Positions 39,744-49,138 are shown, numbered from the stretch's first letter. The stretch is DNA of 64,000 bases from Pedomonas sp051304405 (GCF_051304405.1 NZ_JBPPGG010000003.1:62001-126000), one strand, 5' to 3'. The notes: generated by a model not told the origin, from the letters alone. Numbers and translations are program-made.

Positions 39744-41129
39744 CTACAGCGGGATATCGACCTCGGCGAGAATGCCGCCGCCGGGGGCGTTGGTGAGGCG
39801 CACCGTCGCGCTGAAGGTCATGGCCTGGGAGCGGGCGATGGTGAGGCCGATTCCCGTGCCCGCGCGCCCGCCCGGCTGGCCGGGGTCGCCCCGGGTGAAG
39901 GGCTCGAAGATCTTCTCCAGCAGCTCCGGGGCGATTCCCGGGCCGTAGTCGCGCACGCTGATGACGAGGCGGCCCTGGTCGCGGCGGCAGCCGATCTCGG
40001 CGGAGCCCGCGTATTTGACCGCATTGTCGATGAGGTTGGAGAGGCAGCGCGTCAGCGCGTTGGGCTTGATGCGGACCACCGCGCCGCAGCCGCCGACGAA
40101 CCGCACGTCATTGCCGAACTCCTCGGCGTCCTCGGCGAGGCTGATGAGCAGCGAGTCGATGTCCACCATCGACCACTCCTCGCCGGAGTCGGCGCTGCTG
40201 GCCAGATCGAGTCCCTCGCGCACCAGCGTCTGCATGGCGGCCAGATCCTGGATGAGGCGCTGGCGCAGCGCCTCGTCGGCCACCTGCTCCAGCCGCAGGC
40301 GCAGGCGGGTGATGGGGGTCTGGAGGTCGTGGCTGATGGCGGCGAGCAGCTGGGTCCGCTCGCGGAAGCCGTCCCGCACCCGCCGCTGCATCAGGTTGAA
40401 GGTGGCCAGCGCCGCCCGCACCTCCTCCGGCCCCTTTTCGGGGATGGGATCGGGATCGAGGGAGACGGAGAAGGCCTTGGCTGCCCGTTCGAGCCGCCGC
40501 AGTGGCGCGGCGGCGAAGCGGGCGACCAGAATGGCCAGCACCGTGCTCGAGGCGAGGATGAGCAGCAGGAACAGCGGGCTGAGCAGGGAGCTGGGCGGCA
40601 GCTTGAGGGTGGGCATGTGGATGGCGATGGCCCGCCGCGCGCCGCTCCGGTCGGTGAAGCGCACCACCCAGCAGTCGGGAATCGGCGGCTCGACGATGCC
40701 CGCCGCGCGCCGGGCGAGACTGGCCGACCACTCGGCGAAGCACAGGCCCGAGGGCACCTGCCCCGCCTCGGGCCGGGCATTCGCCCCCAGCCGCTCGACG
40801 AGCAGCGTCTCCAGCTCGGGGTCCGGCCGGGTGATGGCGATACCGTCGGGCGCGGCGGAGGCGCCCATGATGCGGAAGGAGCGCAGCATCTCCCGCGTCT
40901 CCTCCGGGTTGTGGTGGAGACGCCCGGCGATATCGACGGTGCTGGCGACAACGCGCTCCAGCCGCAGGCGCTCGAAGTCCCGCTGGCGCACCTGCTCGGC
41001 GACGAACAGCGACAGCATGGCCGCCGCCGACATCCCCACCGTCAGCAGGAGAATGATGTGCCCCGCCATGGAGCCAAGGAAGTCCCGGAGTCGGGCAGAG
41101 AGAACCGGTTTCACGGGCGCCGGCCTCAC
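39744..41129 (-). CDS. Two-component sensor histidine kinase
   Basis: 461 residues. One N-terminal helix (HIILLLTVGMSAAAMLSLFV), a periplasmic region of about 120 residues, and a second helix (LLSPLFLLLILASSTVLAIL) are followed by HAMP, then HisKA with the phospho-acceptor His near residue 266 in LLAAISHDLQTPITRL. HATPase_c has N box NLIDNAVKYA, G1 RDYGPGIAPE and G2 AGTGIGLTIA. The ATG overlaps the response-regulator stop by 4 nt. Together they probably sense an envelope or efflux-substrate signal. Confidence 0.93.
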   Translation of the reverse strand: MRPAPVKPVLSARLRDFLGSMAGHIILLLTVGMSAAAMLSLFVAEQVRQRDFERLRLERVVASTVDIAGRLHHNPEETREMLRSFRIMGASAAPDGIAITRPDPELETLLVERLGANARPEAGQVPSGLCFAEWSASLARRAAGIVEPPIPDCWVVRFTDRSGARRAIAIHMPTLKLPPSSLLSPLFLLLILASSTVLAILVARFAAAPLRRLERAAKAFSVSLDPDPIPEKGPEEVRAALATFNLMQRRVRDGFRERTQLLAAISHDLQTPITRLRLRLEQVADEALRQRLIQDLAAMQTLVREGLDLASSADSGEEWSMVDIDSLLISLAEDAEEFGNDVRFVGGCGAVVRIKPNALTRCLSNLIDNAVKYAGSAEIGCRRDQGRLVISVRDYGPGIAPELLEKIFEPFTRGDPGQPGGRAGTGIGLTIARSQAMTFSATVRLTNAPGGGILAEVDIPL

Positions 41130-41863
41130 TGGTAGCGCACGATGCAGGCGAGCACGTATCCCTCGCTGCGCACGGTCAGGATCAGCCCCTCCCCGCCCTT
41201 GACCGTGGCCAGCTTCTGGCGCAGGCGGCTGATCTGAAGGTCGATGGAGCGGTCATGGGCGACGGTGGCCCGCCGCTCCGGCAGCAGCGCCTCGCGGGAG
41301 AGCACCACATTGGGCTCCTGAATGAAGCGGCTGAGCAGGCGGAACTCGGCGGAGGAGAGCATCACCAGCCCGCCGTCGGGCTTCACCAGGCGGCGCTGGA
41401 GCAGGTCCAGCTTCCAGGGGCCAAACAGGGCGAAGCGGTACTGGCGCGCGGGCGCATGCGGCCCGCCCCGGGTGCGGCGCAGCAGGTTGCGGACGCGGGC
41501 CAGCAACTCGCGCGGCTCGAACGGCTTGGTGAGATAGTCGTCCGCCCCCAGCTCCAGCCCCAGCACCCGGTCAACCGCGCTGCTCCGCGCCGTCACCATG
41601 ATGATGGGCGTCTCCACCCCTTCCGCCCGCAGCTCCCGGCACAGGGACAGGCCGTCGCCGTCCGGCAGGTTGAGGTCGAGGATGACAAGATCCGCCGGGT
41701 CGGCCGTCAGCCGCGCCCGCATGTCCGCGATGCCCGAGGCCGTCGAGACGTCATAGTGCTCCATGCGGAGCTGTCCCGCGATCAGGTCGCGGATGTCCGC
41801 ATCGTCCTCGACGACCAGAATGCGCTCCTGCGCCTGTTGCTGCGTCTGCTGCGCTGTCATCAT
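41126..41863 (-). CDS. Two-component response regulator, OmpR/PhoB family
   Basis: 245 residues. Receiver domain: acidic pocket LVVEDDAD, phospho-acceptor Asp63 in DLVILDLNLPDGDG, Lys in YLTKPFEPREL. The C-terminal winged helix has MLSSAEFRLLSRFIQEPN and RSIDLQISRLRQKL. Two consecutive ATGs occur at the start. It is coupled to the downstream kinase gene by a 4-nt overlap and divergent from the RND operon. A 10-bp-spaced direct repeat in its promoter suggests autoregulation. Confidence 0.94.
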   Translation of the reverse strand: MMTAQQTQQQAQERILVVEDDADIRDLIAGQLRMEHYDVSTASGIADMRARLTADPADLVILDLNLPDGDGLSLCRELRAEGVETPIIMVTARSSAVDRVLGLELGADDYLTKPFEPRELLARVRNLLRRTRGGPHAPARQYRFALFGPWKLDLLQRRLVKPDGGLVMLSSAEFRLLSRFIQEPNVVLSREALLPERRATVAHDRSIDLQISRLRQKLATVKGGEGLILTVRSEGYVLACIVRYQ

Positions 41864-41914
41864 GGCCGCACTTTAGCCCACGGCTTCCCGGAAAACCCCC
41901 GCTTTGGTTGCAGT

Positions 41915-41931
41915 TGATACATTCTGATACA
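41915..41931. promoter_or_regulatory. Direct repeat, candidate OmpR-family response-regulator box
   Basis: TGATACA-TTC-TGATACA: two identical heptamers with 10-bp periodicity, one helical turn, which is the classic layout for OmpR/PhoB dimers binding head-to-tail. It lies 52 bp upstream of the response-regulator start and 266 bp from the RND operon start. Confidence 0.6.
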
Positions 41932-42012
41932 CAAGCTTACCAATTCAAACACACACACCCCTGTTTTTATCAGCAAAAATGCCCGAAACCCCGCACGGCC
42001 TGAAGCAGGAAC

Positions 42013-42034
42013 GCGCACCGAAGGATCGGTGCGC
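42013..42034. other. Strong hairpin in the RND leader
   Basis: GCGCACCGA (42013-42021), loop AGGA, TCGGTGCGC (42026-42034): nine perfect base pairs. Could be a leader hairpin, an operator for an unseen regulator, or a transcription block between divergent units. No T-tract. Confidence 0.4.
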
Positions 42035-42196
42035 CGTGAAGCGTAATGTTGCCGTGTGTTTGTAGCGGGGGGTTTGTCATGCGTCATTTCACAGCCGGAC
42101 GTCCGGTTTGCCGTGCCGCAGCGGGGTCGCCCGCCTGACGAGGCCGCTCAGCATCCGCCGTTGTTCCGCGCTTCTATGAACTAAAGAGATTATTCC

Positions 42197-43330
42197 ATGC
42201 CGAGTTTTTCTTCCTGGCGAACCCTGGCGCTCGCGCCGCTGGCGCTTGCCGCCCTTCTGGCTGGTTGCAAGGAACAGGCCATGCCGACACCGGGGACCCC
42301 GGAGGTGGGTGTTGTCGCGCTCAAGACCGAGAACGTGACGGTGGCGAATGAGTTGCCGGGCCGCACGGCCGCCTTTCTGGTGGCCGAGGTGCGGCCGCAG
42401 GTCAGCGGCATCATCCAGAAGCGCCTGTTCGAGGAAGGCAGCATGGTGAAGGCGGGCGAGCCGCTGTACCAGATCGACCCCAGCCTTTACGAGGCCGCCC
42501 GCAACGAGGCGGAAGCGCAGCTGGCGAGCGCCCGCGCCAATCTGGCCGCCGCCCGGGCGCGTGCGGCCCGCTACGACACGCTGAAGGACAGCGAGGCGGT
42601 GAGCCGGCAGGACATCGACGACGCGCTGGCCGCGGCGCGGCAGGCGGAGGCCGCCGTCAAACAGGCCGAGGCCCGGCTGGCGACCGCGAAGATCAACCTG
42701 GCCTACACCCAGGTGGCCGCCCCGATCAGCGGGCGGATCGGCCGCTCCTCCGTTACGGCAGGCGCGCTGGTGACGGCGAGCCAGGCCAATCCGCTCGCCA
42801 TCGTGCAGCAGCTGGACCCCATCTACGTGGACATCACCCAGTCGAGCGCCCAGCTCCTGCAGCTGCGCCGGTCGCTCGCCAAGGGCGATGTGCTGCCCGC
42901 CAGCACCAAACTGCGGTTGAAGCTGGAGGACGGCACCGACTATCCGCTCGAGGGCAAGCTGGAATTCGCCGAGACCATCGTTGACGAGAACACCGGCACC
43001 GTGACCCTGCGCGCCCGCTTCCCCAACCCGGACGGCGTCCTGCTGCCTGGCATGTTCGTGCGCGTGGTCGCCCCGCAGGCGGTGGTGCCCAACGCCATCC
43101 TCGCGCCGCAGCAGGGCGTGACCCGCGACGCCAAGGGCGATGCGACGGCCCTCGTCGTCACCAGCGACGGCAAGGTGGAGCAGCGCACCATCACCGCGGA
43201 GCGGGCCATCGGCGACAAGTGGCTTGTCACCTCGGGGCTGAAGGCCGGCGACCGGCTGATCGTGGAAGGCACCGACAAGGTTCGCGCCGGACAGCCGGTC
43301 AAACCGGTTCTGATCGAAGCCGGCAAGTAA
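42197..43330 (+). CDS. RND efflux periplasmic adaptor (AcrA/MexA type)
   Basis: 377 residues. Lipoprotein signal with LLAGC (Cys24). MFP domains in order: barrel-sandwich hybrid (RTAAFLVAEVRPQVSGIIQK), a helical hairpin of about 75 residues rich in Ala/Arg/Glu, the lipoyl-like half with QVAAPISGRIGRSSVT, a beta-barrel and the membrane-proximal domain. It is anchored to the inner membrane and joins the RND pump to the outer-membrane channel. First gene of a three-gene operon, 10 bp before the pump gene. Confidence 0.95.
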   Translation: MPSFSSWRTLALAPLALAALLAGCKEQAMPTPGTPEVGVVALKTENVTVANELPGRTAAFLVAEVRPQVSGIIQKRLFEEGSMVKAGEPLYQIDPSLYEAARNEAEAQLASARANLAAARARAARYDTLKDSEAVSRQDIDDALAAARQAEAAVKQAEARLATAKINLAYTQVAAPISGRIGRSSVTAGALVTASQANPLAIVQQLDPIYVDITQSSAQLLQLRRSLAKGDVLPASTKLRLKLEDGTDYPLEGKLEFAETIVDENTGTVTLRARFPNPDGVLLPGMFVRVVAPQAVVPNAILAPQQGVTRDAKGDATALVVTSDGKVEQRTITAERAIGDKWLVTSGLKAGDRLIVEGTDKVRAGQPVKPVLIEAGK

Positions 43331-43340
43331 GGCGCGCGCC

Positions 43341-46300
43341 ATGTCAATCAGCAAGTTCTTCATCGACCGGCCGATCTTCGCGTGGGTCATCGCCATCGGC
43401 ATCATGCTGGCCGGCATCGGCTCGATCATGATCCTGCCGATCGCCCAGTATCCCAACATCGCGCCGCCCTCGGTCAACATCAGCGCCACCTACCCGGGCG
43501 CGGACGCCGAGACCGTGGAGACCAGCGTCACGCAGGTGCTGGAGCAGCAGCTCACCGGCATCGACGGCCTGATGTATTTCACCTCCTCCTCCAACAACCG
43601 GGGCCAGGCGCAGATCACGGTGACCTTCGTCAAGGGCACCGACCCGGACACCGCCCAGGTGCAGGTGCAGAACAAGGTGCAGCAGGCCATCAGCCGCCTG
43701 CCGAACGCCGTGCAGCAGCAGGGCGTGGTGGTGACGAAGTCGCAGGACGACTTCCTGATGATCGTCGGCCTCTATGACAAGTCGGGCCGGGCCGACCGCA
43801 CCGACATCGCCGACTTCCTGGTCAACAAGTTCCAGGACCCGCTGGCCCGTATCGAGGGCGTGGGATCGTCCCGCGTGTTCGGTGCCCAGTACGCCATGCG
43901 CATCTGGCTCGACCCGCACAAGCTGGCCGCGCGCAAGCTGATGCCGTCGGACGTGCGCGCCGCCATCCAGGCGCAGAACGTGGAAATCTCCGCCGGTCAG
44001 ATCGGCGAGCAGCCGGCGCCTCCGGGCCACCAGCTGAACGCCACCGTCACCGCCAAGGCGCGGTTCCAGACCGTGGAGCAGTTCCGCAACGTCTTCGTCA
44101 AGACCGAGAGCGACGGCTCGGTCGTCCGCCTCTCGGACGTGGCGCGGGTGGAGCTGGGCAGCGAAAGCTATGCCGCCAACGGCCGCATGAACGGATATCC
44201 GGCCTCGGGCATCGCCCTCCAGCTTGCCCCGGGCGCGGACGCGCTGAAGACCGCCGATCTGGTCAAGGCCAAGGTGGCGGAGCTGGCCGTTGACATGCCG
44301 GAGGGCTACACCATCGCCTTCCCGCGCGACACGACCCCGTTCATCAAGCTCTCCGTCAAGGAGGTGGTCAAGACGCTGATCGAGGCCGTGGTGCTGGTGG
44401 TCGTCGTCATGTTCCTGTTCCTCCAGAACCTGCGGGCGACGCTCATCCCGGCGCTGGCGGTGCCGGTGGTGCTACTCGGCACCTTCGGCGTGCTGGCCGC
44501 GTTCGGCTATTCCATCAACACCCTGACCCTGTTCGGCATGGTGCTCTCCATCGGCCTGCTCGTCGACGACGCGATCGTGGTCGTCGAGAACGTGGAGCGC
44601 ATCATGGAGGAGGAAGGCCTGTCGCCGCGCGAGGCGACGATCAAGTCCATGGGCGAGATCGGCAGCGCGCTTGTCGGCATCGGCATCGTGCTCTCGGCCG
44701 TGCTGCTGCCCATGGCCTTCTTCGGCGGCTCGACCGGCGTCATCTATCGCCAGTTCTCCATCACCATCGTCTCCTCGATGGTGCTGTCGGTGATCGTGGC
44801 GCTGATCTTCTCCCCCGCCCTGTGCGCCACCCTGCTCAAGCGCAAGAAGCACACCGACGACGAGCGCGACTTCGGCGTGCGCTTCAACCGCTGGTTCGAG
44901 CGCGTGACCACCAGGTATCTGGGCGGCGTCAAGCAGGTGCTCAACCGGCGCGTGCTGTACCTTGGCGTCTACGGCGTGACGCTGGTGCTGATGTGGGTGC
45001 TTTTCGTGCGCCTGCCCACCAGCTTCCTGCCCGTCGAGGATCAGGGCCAGGTGATGGTGCAGTTCACCCTGCCGCCGGGCGCCACCCTCTCGCGCACGGC
45101 CGAGGTGGAGCAGCGGGTCACCGACTACTTCCTCAACGACGAGAAGGACAACGTCTCCTTCTTCTTCACCGTGACCGGCTTCAGCTTCTCCGGCTCCGGC
45201 CAGAACGCGGGCATGGGCTTCATCAATCTCGTGGACTGGAAGGACCGCAAGGGCCAGGAGAACAGCGCCGCCGCCATTGCGGGCCGGGCGATGCAGAGCC
45301 TCTCGGCCATCCGCGATGCCAAGATCTTCTCCATGACGCCGCCCGCGATCATGGGTCTTGGCCAGACCAACGGCTTCACCTTCCAGCTTCTCAACACCGG
45401 CGGCCTCAGCCGCGAGCGGTTCAAGGAACTGCGCGACCAGCTGATCCAGGCCGCCAACCAGGACCCCAAGCTGGCCGCCGTGCGCGCCTCGACGCTGGAG
45501 GACACGCCCCAGCTGCATATCGACATCGACGAGGAAAAGCTGGCGGTGCTGGGCCTCAACCAGGCGGACGTGAACAACACCCTGTCGGCCGCCTGGGGCT
45601 CCAACTACATCAACGACTTCGTGGACCGGGGCCGGGTGAAGCGCGTCTACATGCAGGCGGATGCGCCCTTCCGCGCCCTGCCCAGCGACCTCGACCAGTG
45701 GCACGTACGCTCCGCCAAGACCGGCGAGATGGTGCCCTTCTCCGCCTTCGCCACCACCCGGTGGAAGAAGGGCCCGAGCAGCGTTGCCCGCTTCAACGGC
45801 GAGTCGTCCTATGAAATCCAGGGTCAGGCGGCGCCGGGCGTCAGCTCGGGCGAGGCCATGGCCCGCATGGTCGAGCTGCAGCGCCAGCTGCCGGCCGGCA
45901 CCAGCTACGCCTGGAGCGGCCTGTCCTATCAGGAGCAGCTGGCGGGCGGACAGGCGCCGCTGCTCTATGCCCTGTCGCTGCTGGTGGTGTTTCTCAGCCT
46001 CGCCGCGCTCTACGAAAGCTGGTCGGTGCCGCTGGCGGTGCTGCTGGTCATCCCGCTCGGCATTGTGGGCGCGGTGCTCGCCGTGACGCTGCGGGGGCTG
46101 GAGAACAACATCTACTTCCAGGTCGGCCTGCTCACCACCATGGGCCTGACGGCGAAGAACGCCATCCTGATCGTCGAGTTCGCGGAAATGGCCTATCGCG
46201 GCGGCAAGGATGCCGTCTCCGCCGCCCTCGAGGCCGCGCGTCTGCGCTTCCGCCCGATCCTGATGACCTCCATCGCCTTCGCGGCGGGCGTCGTCCCGCT

Positions 46301-46484
46301 CGCCCTTGCCTCCGGCGCGGGCGCACAGAGCCGCATCGCCATCGGCACCGCCGTGCTCGGCGGCATGCTGACGGCAACGGTGCTGGCCATCTTCTTCGTG
46401 CCGCTGTTCTTCGTCCTCGTGACCCGCCTGTTCAGCGGCAAGAGCAGCCAGGCCCCGGCGGCCGTACAGGAGTCCCAGGCATGA
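43341..46484 (+). CDS. RND multidrug efflux transporter, inner-membrane pump (AcrB/MexB type)
   Basis: 1047 residues, full length for the HAE1 family. It starts MSISKFFIDRPIFAWVIAI. The proton-relay pair is in GLLVDDAIVVVENVERIMEE (two Asp), with the matching Lys in the tenth-helix region (TTMGLTAKNAILIVEFAEMA). Large periplasmic loops are present in both halves, and the C-terminus is basic/polar. It exports drugs or toxic organics using the proton gradient. It overlaps the outer-membrane factor gene by 4 nt. Confidence 0.97.
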   Translation: MSISKFFIDRPIFAWVIAIGIMLAGIGSIMILPIAQYPNIAPPSVNISATYPGADAETVETSVTQVLEQQLTGIDGLMYFTSSSNNRGQAQITVTFVKGTDPDTAQVQVQNKVQQAISRLPNAVQQQGVVVTKSQDDFLMIVGLYDKSGRADRTDIADFLVNKFQDPLARIEGVGSSRVFGAQYAMRIWLDPHKLAARKLMPSDVRAAIQAQNVEISAGQIGEQPAPPGHQLNATVTAKARFQTVEQFRNVFVKTESDGSVVRLSDVARVELGSESYAANGRMNGYPASGIALQLAPGADALKTADLVKAKVAELAVDMPEGYTIAFPRDTTPFIKLSVKEVVKTLIEAVVLVVVVMFLFLQNLRATLIPALAVPVVLLGTFGVLAAFGYSINTLTLFGMVLSIGLLVDDAIVVVENVERIMEEEGLSPREATIKSMGEIGSALVGIGIVLSAVLLPMAFFGGSTGVIYRQFSITIVSSMVLSVIVALIFSPALCATLLKRKKHTDDERDFGVRFNRWFERVTTRYLGGVKQVLNRRVLYLGVYGVTLVLMWVLFVRLPTSFLPVEDQGQVMVQFTLPPGATLSRTAEVEQRVTDYFLNDEKDNVSFFFTVTGFSFSGSGQNAGMGFINLVDWKDRKGQENSAAAIAGRAMQSLSAIRDAKIFSMTPPAIMGLGQTNGFTFQLLNTGGLSRERFKELRDQLIQAANQDPKLAAVRASTLEDTPQLHIDIDEEKLAVLGLNQADVNNTLSAAWGSNYINDFVDRGRVKRVYMQADAPFRALPSDLDQWHVRSAKTGEMVPFSAFATTRWKKGPSSVARFNGESSYEIQGQAAPGVSSGEAMARMVELQRQLPAGTSYAWSGLSYQEQLAGGQAPLLYALSLLVVFLSLAALYESWSVPLAVLLVIPLGIVGAVLAVTLRGLENNIYFQVGLLTTMGLTAKNAILIVEFAEMAYRGGKDAVSAALEAARLRFRPILMTSIAFAAGVVPLALASGAGAQSRIAIGTAVLGGMLTATVLAIFFVPLFFVLVTRLFSGKSSQAPAAVQESQA

Positions 46485-47878
46485 GACACGCCCCCCTCTT
46501 TCTCCTGCCGCTGATGCTGGGCGCGTGCAGCCTGGCGCCGGATTACCAGCGTCCCGCCGCCCCGGTGCCCGCCGCGTGGCCGGAGGGCGTGGCCTATGCC
46601 GAACAGGCGGAGGCCGCTCCCCCGGGCCTGTCGTGGCGGGAGCTGATCGCCCACGAGAAACTGCGCACCGTGATCGGCCAGATGCTGGAGAACAACCGCG
46701 ACCTGCGGGCGGCGCTGGCCAATGTGGAGGTGGCCCGGGCGCAGTACCGCGTCCAGCGCTCCGCCCGCCTGCCGACGATCGCGGCGAACGGCGGCGTGAC
46801 CGTGAGCGACAGCAACAACGGTTCGCGCATCGAGGGCGGCCGCGGCAACCGGGATACATGGTATTCCGCCAACCTTGGCGTCAGCGCGTTCGAGATCGAC
46901 CTGTTCGGGCGGGTGCGGAACCTGAGCCAGGCGGCGCTGGAGAGCTATCTCGCCACCGAGGAAGGCGCGCGCGCCACCCGCATCGCGCTCATCGCCGAGA
47001 CCGCCAGCGCCTATGCGACGCTTGCGGCGGACATGGAGCTGCTGCGCGTGGCGCAGGAGACCCTGGCCAACGCCGAGCGCGCCCTCAAGCTGACGCAGGA
47101 TCTGAACCGGGCGGGCCTTGCGGGCAAGCTGGATGTGCATCAGGCCGAAACCGTGGTGCAGCAGGCCCGGGCGGACGTGGAGAACTACCTGACCCAGGTG
47201 GCGCAGGACCGAAACGCCCTGAACCTGCTGGCCGGTGCGACCGTGGACGAGGCGCTGTTGCCCGAGACCCTTGCCGAGCTGGCCGAGACCATCAACCCGG
47301 TGCCGGCGGGCCTGTCCTCCGAGGTGCTGCTCAACCGCCCGGACGTGCTGGCGGCGGAGCACACCCTGAAGGCGGCCAACGCCAACATCGGCGCGGCGCG
47401 GGCGGCCTTCTTCCCGCGCATCAGCCTGACGGCGGCGGCGGGCTTCGCCAGCGGGGCGCTCGACAGCCTGTTCGATGGCGACAACTTCACCTGGCAGGTG
47501 AACCCTGCGGCCAGCATGGCCCTGCTGGGCGGCCCCAACTGGGCCAACCTCGCGGCCTCCAAGGCGCAGCGCGACCGCGCCATCGCCCAATACGAGGGGG
47601 CGATCCAGACGGCCTTCCGCGAGGTGGCGGACGCGCTCGCCCGCGCCGGCACCATCGTGCGCCAGCAGGAAGCGCAGCGCGCCCTGCTCCGCGCCAGCGA
47701 GCAGAGCTACGCGCTTGCCGAACAGCGCTACAAGGCGGGCATCGACCCGTTCCTGAACACGCTGGACGCCCAGCGCATGCTCTATGCGGCCCGGCGATCG
47801 GTCATCGCCACGGACCTGGCGTTCATCGCCAACCGCATCGAGATGTACCGCGCCATCGGGGCCGAACCGGCGTCGTAA
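46481..47878 (+). CDS. Outer-membrane efflux lipoprotein (NodT/OprM family, TolC-like)
   Basis: 465 residues with lipobox LGAC (Cys16) and the usual CSLAPDYQRPAAP mature start. Two OEP repeats: ELIAHEKLRTVIGQMLENNR, then DLRAALANVEVARAQYRVQ, ANLGVSAFEIDLFGRVRNLS, and in the second repeat LLNRPDVLAAEHTLKAANAN and IGAARAAFFPRISLTAA. It forms the outer-membrane duct of the efflux system. Translationally coupled to the pump gene. Confidence 0.96.
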   Translation: MRHAPLFLLPLMLGACSLAPDYQRPAAPVPAAWPEGVAYAEQAEAAPPGLSWRELIAHEKLRTVIGQMLENNRDLRAALANVEVARAQYRVQRSARLPTIAANGGVTVSDSNNGSRIEGGRGNRDTWYSANLGVSAFEIDLFGRVRNLSQAALESYLATEEGARATRIALIAETASAYATLAADMELLRVAQETLANAERALKLTQDLNRAGLAGKLDVHQAETVVQQARADVENYLTQVAQDRNALNLLAGATVDEALLPETLAELAETINPVPAGLSSEVLLNRPDVLAAEHTLKAANANIGAARAAFFPRISLTAAAGFASGALDSLFDGDNFTWQVNPAASMALLGGPNWANLAASKAQRDRAIAQYEGAIQTAFREVADALARAGTIVRQQEAQRALLRASEQSYALAEQRYKAGIDPFLNTLDAQRMLYAARRSVIATDLAFIANRIEMYRAIGAEPAS

Positions 47879-48073
47879 GGCAGGACAGCACGGCGTGGCG
47901 GCACGGTGGGGCGGCCGGATTGTCCCGGAAACGGGGAAACAGTGTTGCCGCCGCCGATGCTTCGGCACAGGGTGCGCCGCCCCTATGCTGCGGACCGGAC
48001 GCAAGCCGCGTGCGGCTGATCCGGCGGCTGATCCGATGCCGGGTCCGGCGTCCAAGGCGATGGAGCGTTTGCC

Positions 48074-48887
48074 ATGTCCCGCACCAACCGGCTCCCGACC
48101 CTGTTCATTCCCCATGGCGGCGGCCCGTGCTTCTTCATGGAGACGCCGCCGGGCTGGCAGCGCGACACCTGGGACCGGATGGAAGCCTACCTGCGAGGCA
48201 TCCCCGCCACCCTGCCGCAGCCGCCGCGCGCGCTGCTGGTGATCTCCGGCCACTGGCTGACGGAGCGGCCGACGGTGAACGTCGCCGCCCGCCCTACCCT
48301 GCTCTATGACTATTACGGCTTCCCCGAGCACACCTACCGGCTGACCTGGCCGGCTCCGGGCGCGCCGGCGCTGGCGGCGCGGGTGCAGGCGCTGCTGGCG
48401 GCCGAGGGCATCCCGACCGACACGGAAGACGCACGCGGGCTCGACCACGGCGTGTTCATCCCGCTCAAGGTGATGTACCCCGAGGCCCGGATCCCCGTCC
48501 TCCAGCTCTCCCTTCAGGAGAGGCTGGACCCGGCGGAGCATCTGGCCATCGGCCGGGCGCTCGCCCCCTTGCGGGAGGAGGGCGTGCTCCTCATCGGCTC
48601 GGGGATGAGCTACCACCATGTGCCCAACATGATGACGGGCCGGGACAACGCCTCATCCGAGCTGTTCGATGCCTGGCTGAACGAGGCCGTGACCCGGCCG
48701 GACCCGGCCGAGCGCAACCGCCGCCTGCTGGACTGGGCAGCCGCGCCCGGCGCGCGCGTCCCACCCGACGCCCGAGCATCTGCTGCCGCTGATGGTGGCG
48801 GCGGGCGCGGCGCTCGAGGACGCAGCCGTGCGGGACTACAACGACCGCGTCCTCGGCAAGGCGGTCTCCGGCTTCCGGTTCGGCTGA
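48074..48887 (+). pseudogene. DODA-type (LigB-like) aromatic-ring dioxygenase with a frameshift near its C-terminus
   Basis: The first 228 residues match 4,5-DOPA-dioxygenase-like LigB proteins: His14 in FIPHGGGPCFF, His60 in VISGHWLTERP, LDHGVFIPLKVMYP, and His181 in GSGMSYHHVPNM. Around 48755-48764 the frame changes. In the original frame the protein runs on into unrelated sequence to 49021 (315 codons), but the +1 frame reads HPTPEHLLPLMVAAGAALED and on to a normal end, RVLGKAVSGFRFG, stop at 48885-48887. One extra base or two lost bases explain it. The displaced HPTPEH segment is where the family keeps its last metal-ligand His, so the unframed product is probably inactive. A sequencing error in the CCC run is possible. 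Confidence 0.85.
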
Positions 48888-48952
48888 TTCCGCCAATGCA
48901 TTGCATCATGAAGATGATGCATGATTCGGAAATTTCTGAATATTTCTTGCCT

Positions 48953-48977
48953 GCAGGGGGATCCTGGATCCCCCTGC
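48953..48977. terminator. 25-bp near-perfect palindrome downstream of the dioxygenase gene
   Basis: GCAGGGGGATCC-T-GGATCCCCCTGC, 12-bp arms around one base. A related structure with the same GCAGG...CCTGC ends is at 49114-49138, before the convergent SnoaL gene. Likely a bidirectional terminator or a member of a dispersed palindromic repeat family. Confidence 0.6.
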
Positions 48978-49113
48978 GACCCCCGTTTCGTTTTTCGGGC
49001 CGCGTTTCCGGAGCACACTGAAAACACGGCCGTAACAGCCTGATTTTCTTGGGTCGTACCCTTTGTCACTCGCACGTCCCCGTAGAGAAAAGGCCTGTAA
49101 AGAAAAGGGAGGT

Positions 49114-49138
49114 GCAGGAGGGTCCGCGACCCTCCTGC
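49114..49138. terminator. Second palindrome, convergent junction
   Basis: GCAGGAGGGTC (49114-49124), loop CGC, GACCCTCCTGC (49128-49138), 11 perfect pairs, 30 bp beyond the SnoaL stop on the minus strand. Same length and same GCAGG/CCTGC ends as the palindrome at 48953, so the two may be copies of one element. Confidence 0.6.

Larger units (their letters stand above)
41864..42196. other. Divergent regulatory region, response regulator / RND operon
   Basis: 333 bp without a gene. It holds a direct repeat of OmpR type (41915-41931), a strong hairpin (42013-42034), a 12-base palindrome CCGGACGTCCGG (42095-42106), and an AT-richer stretch (41905-41985) suited to the response-regulator promoter. 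Confidence 0.6.

Noticed and set aside
44472..48619. Two very long minus-strand open frames (about 800 codons each) opposite the RND pump, the outer-membrane factor and the dioxygenase gene
   Set aside because: They are rich in Arg, His, Gly and Gln with no recognisable domain and lie exactly antisense to well-supported genes; they are by-products of high GC content.
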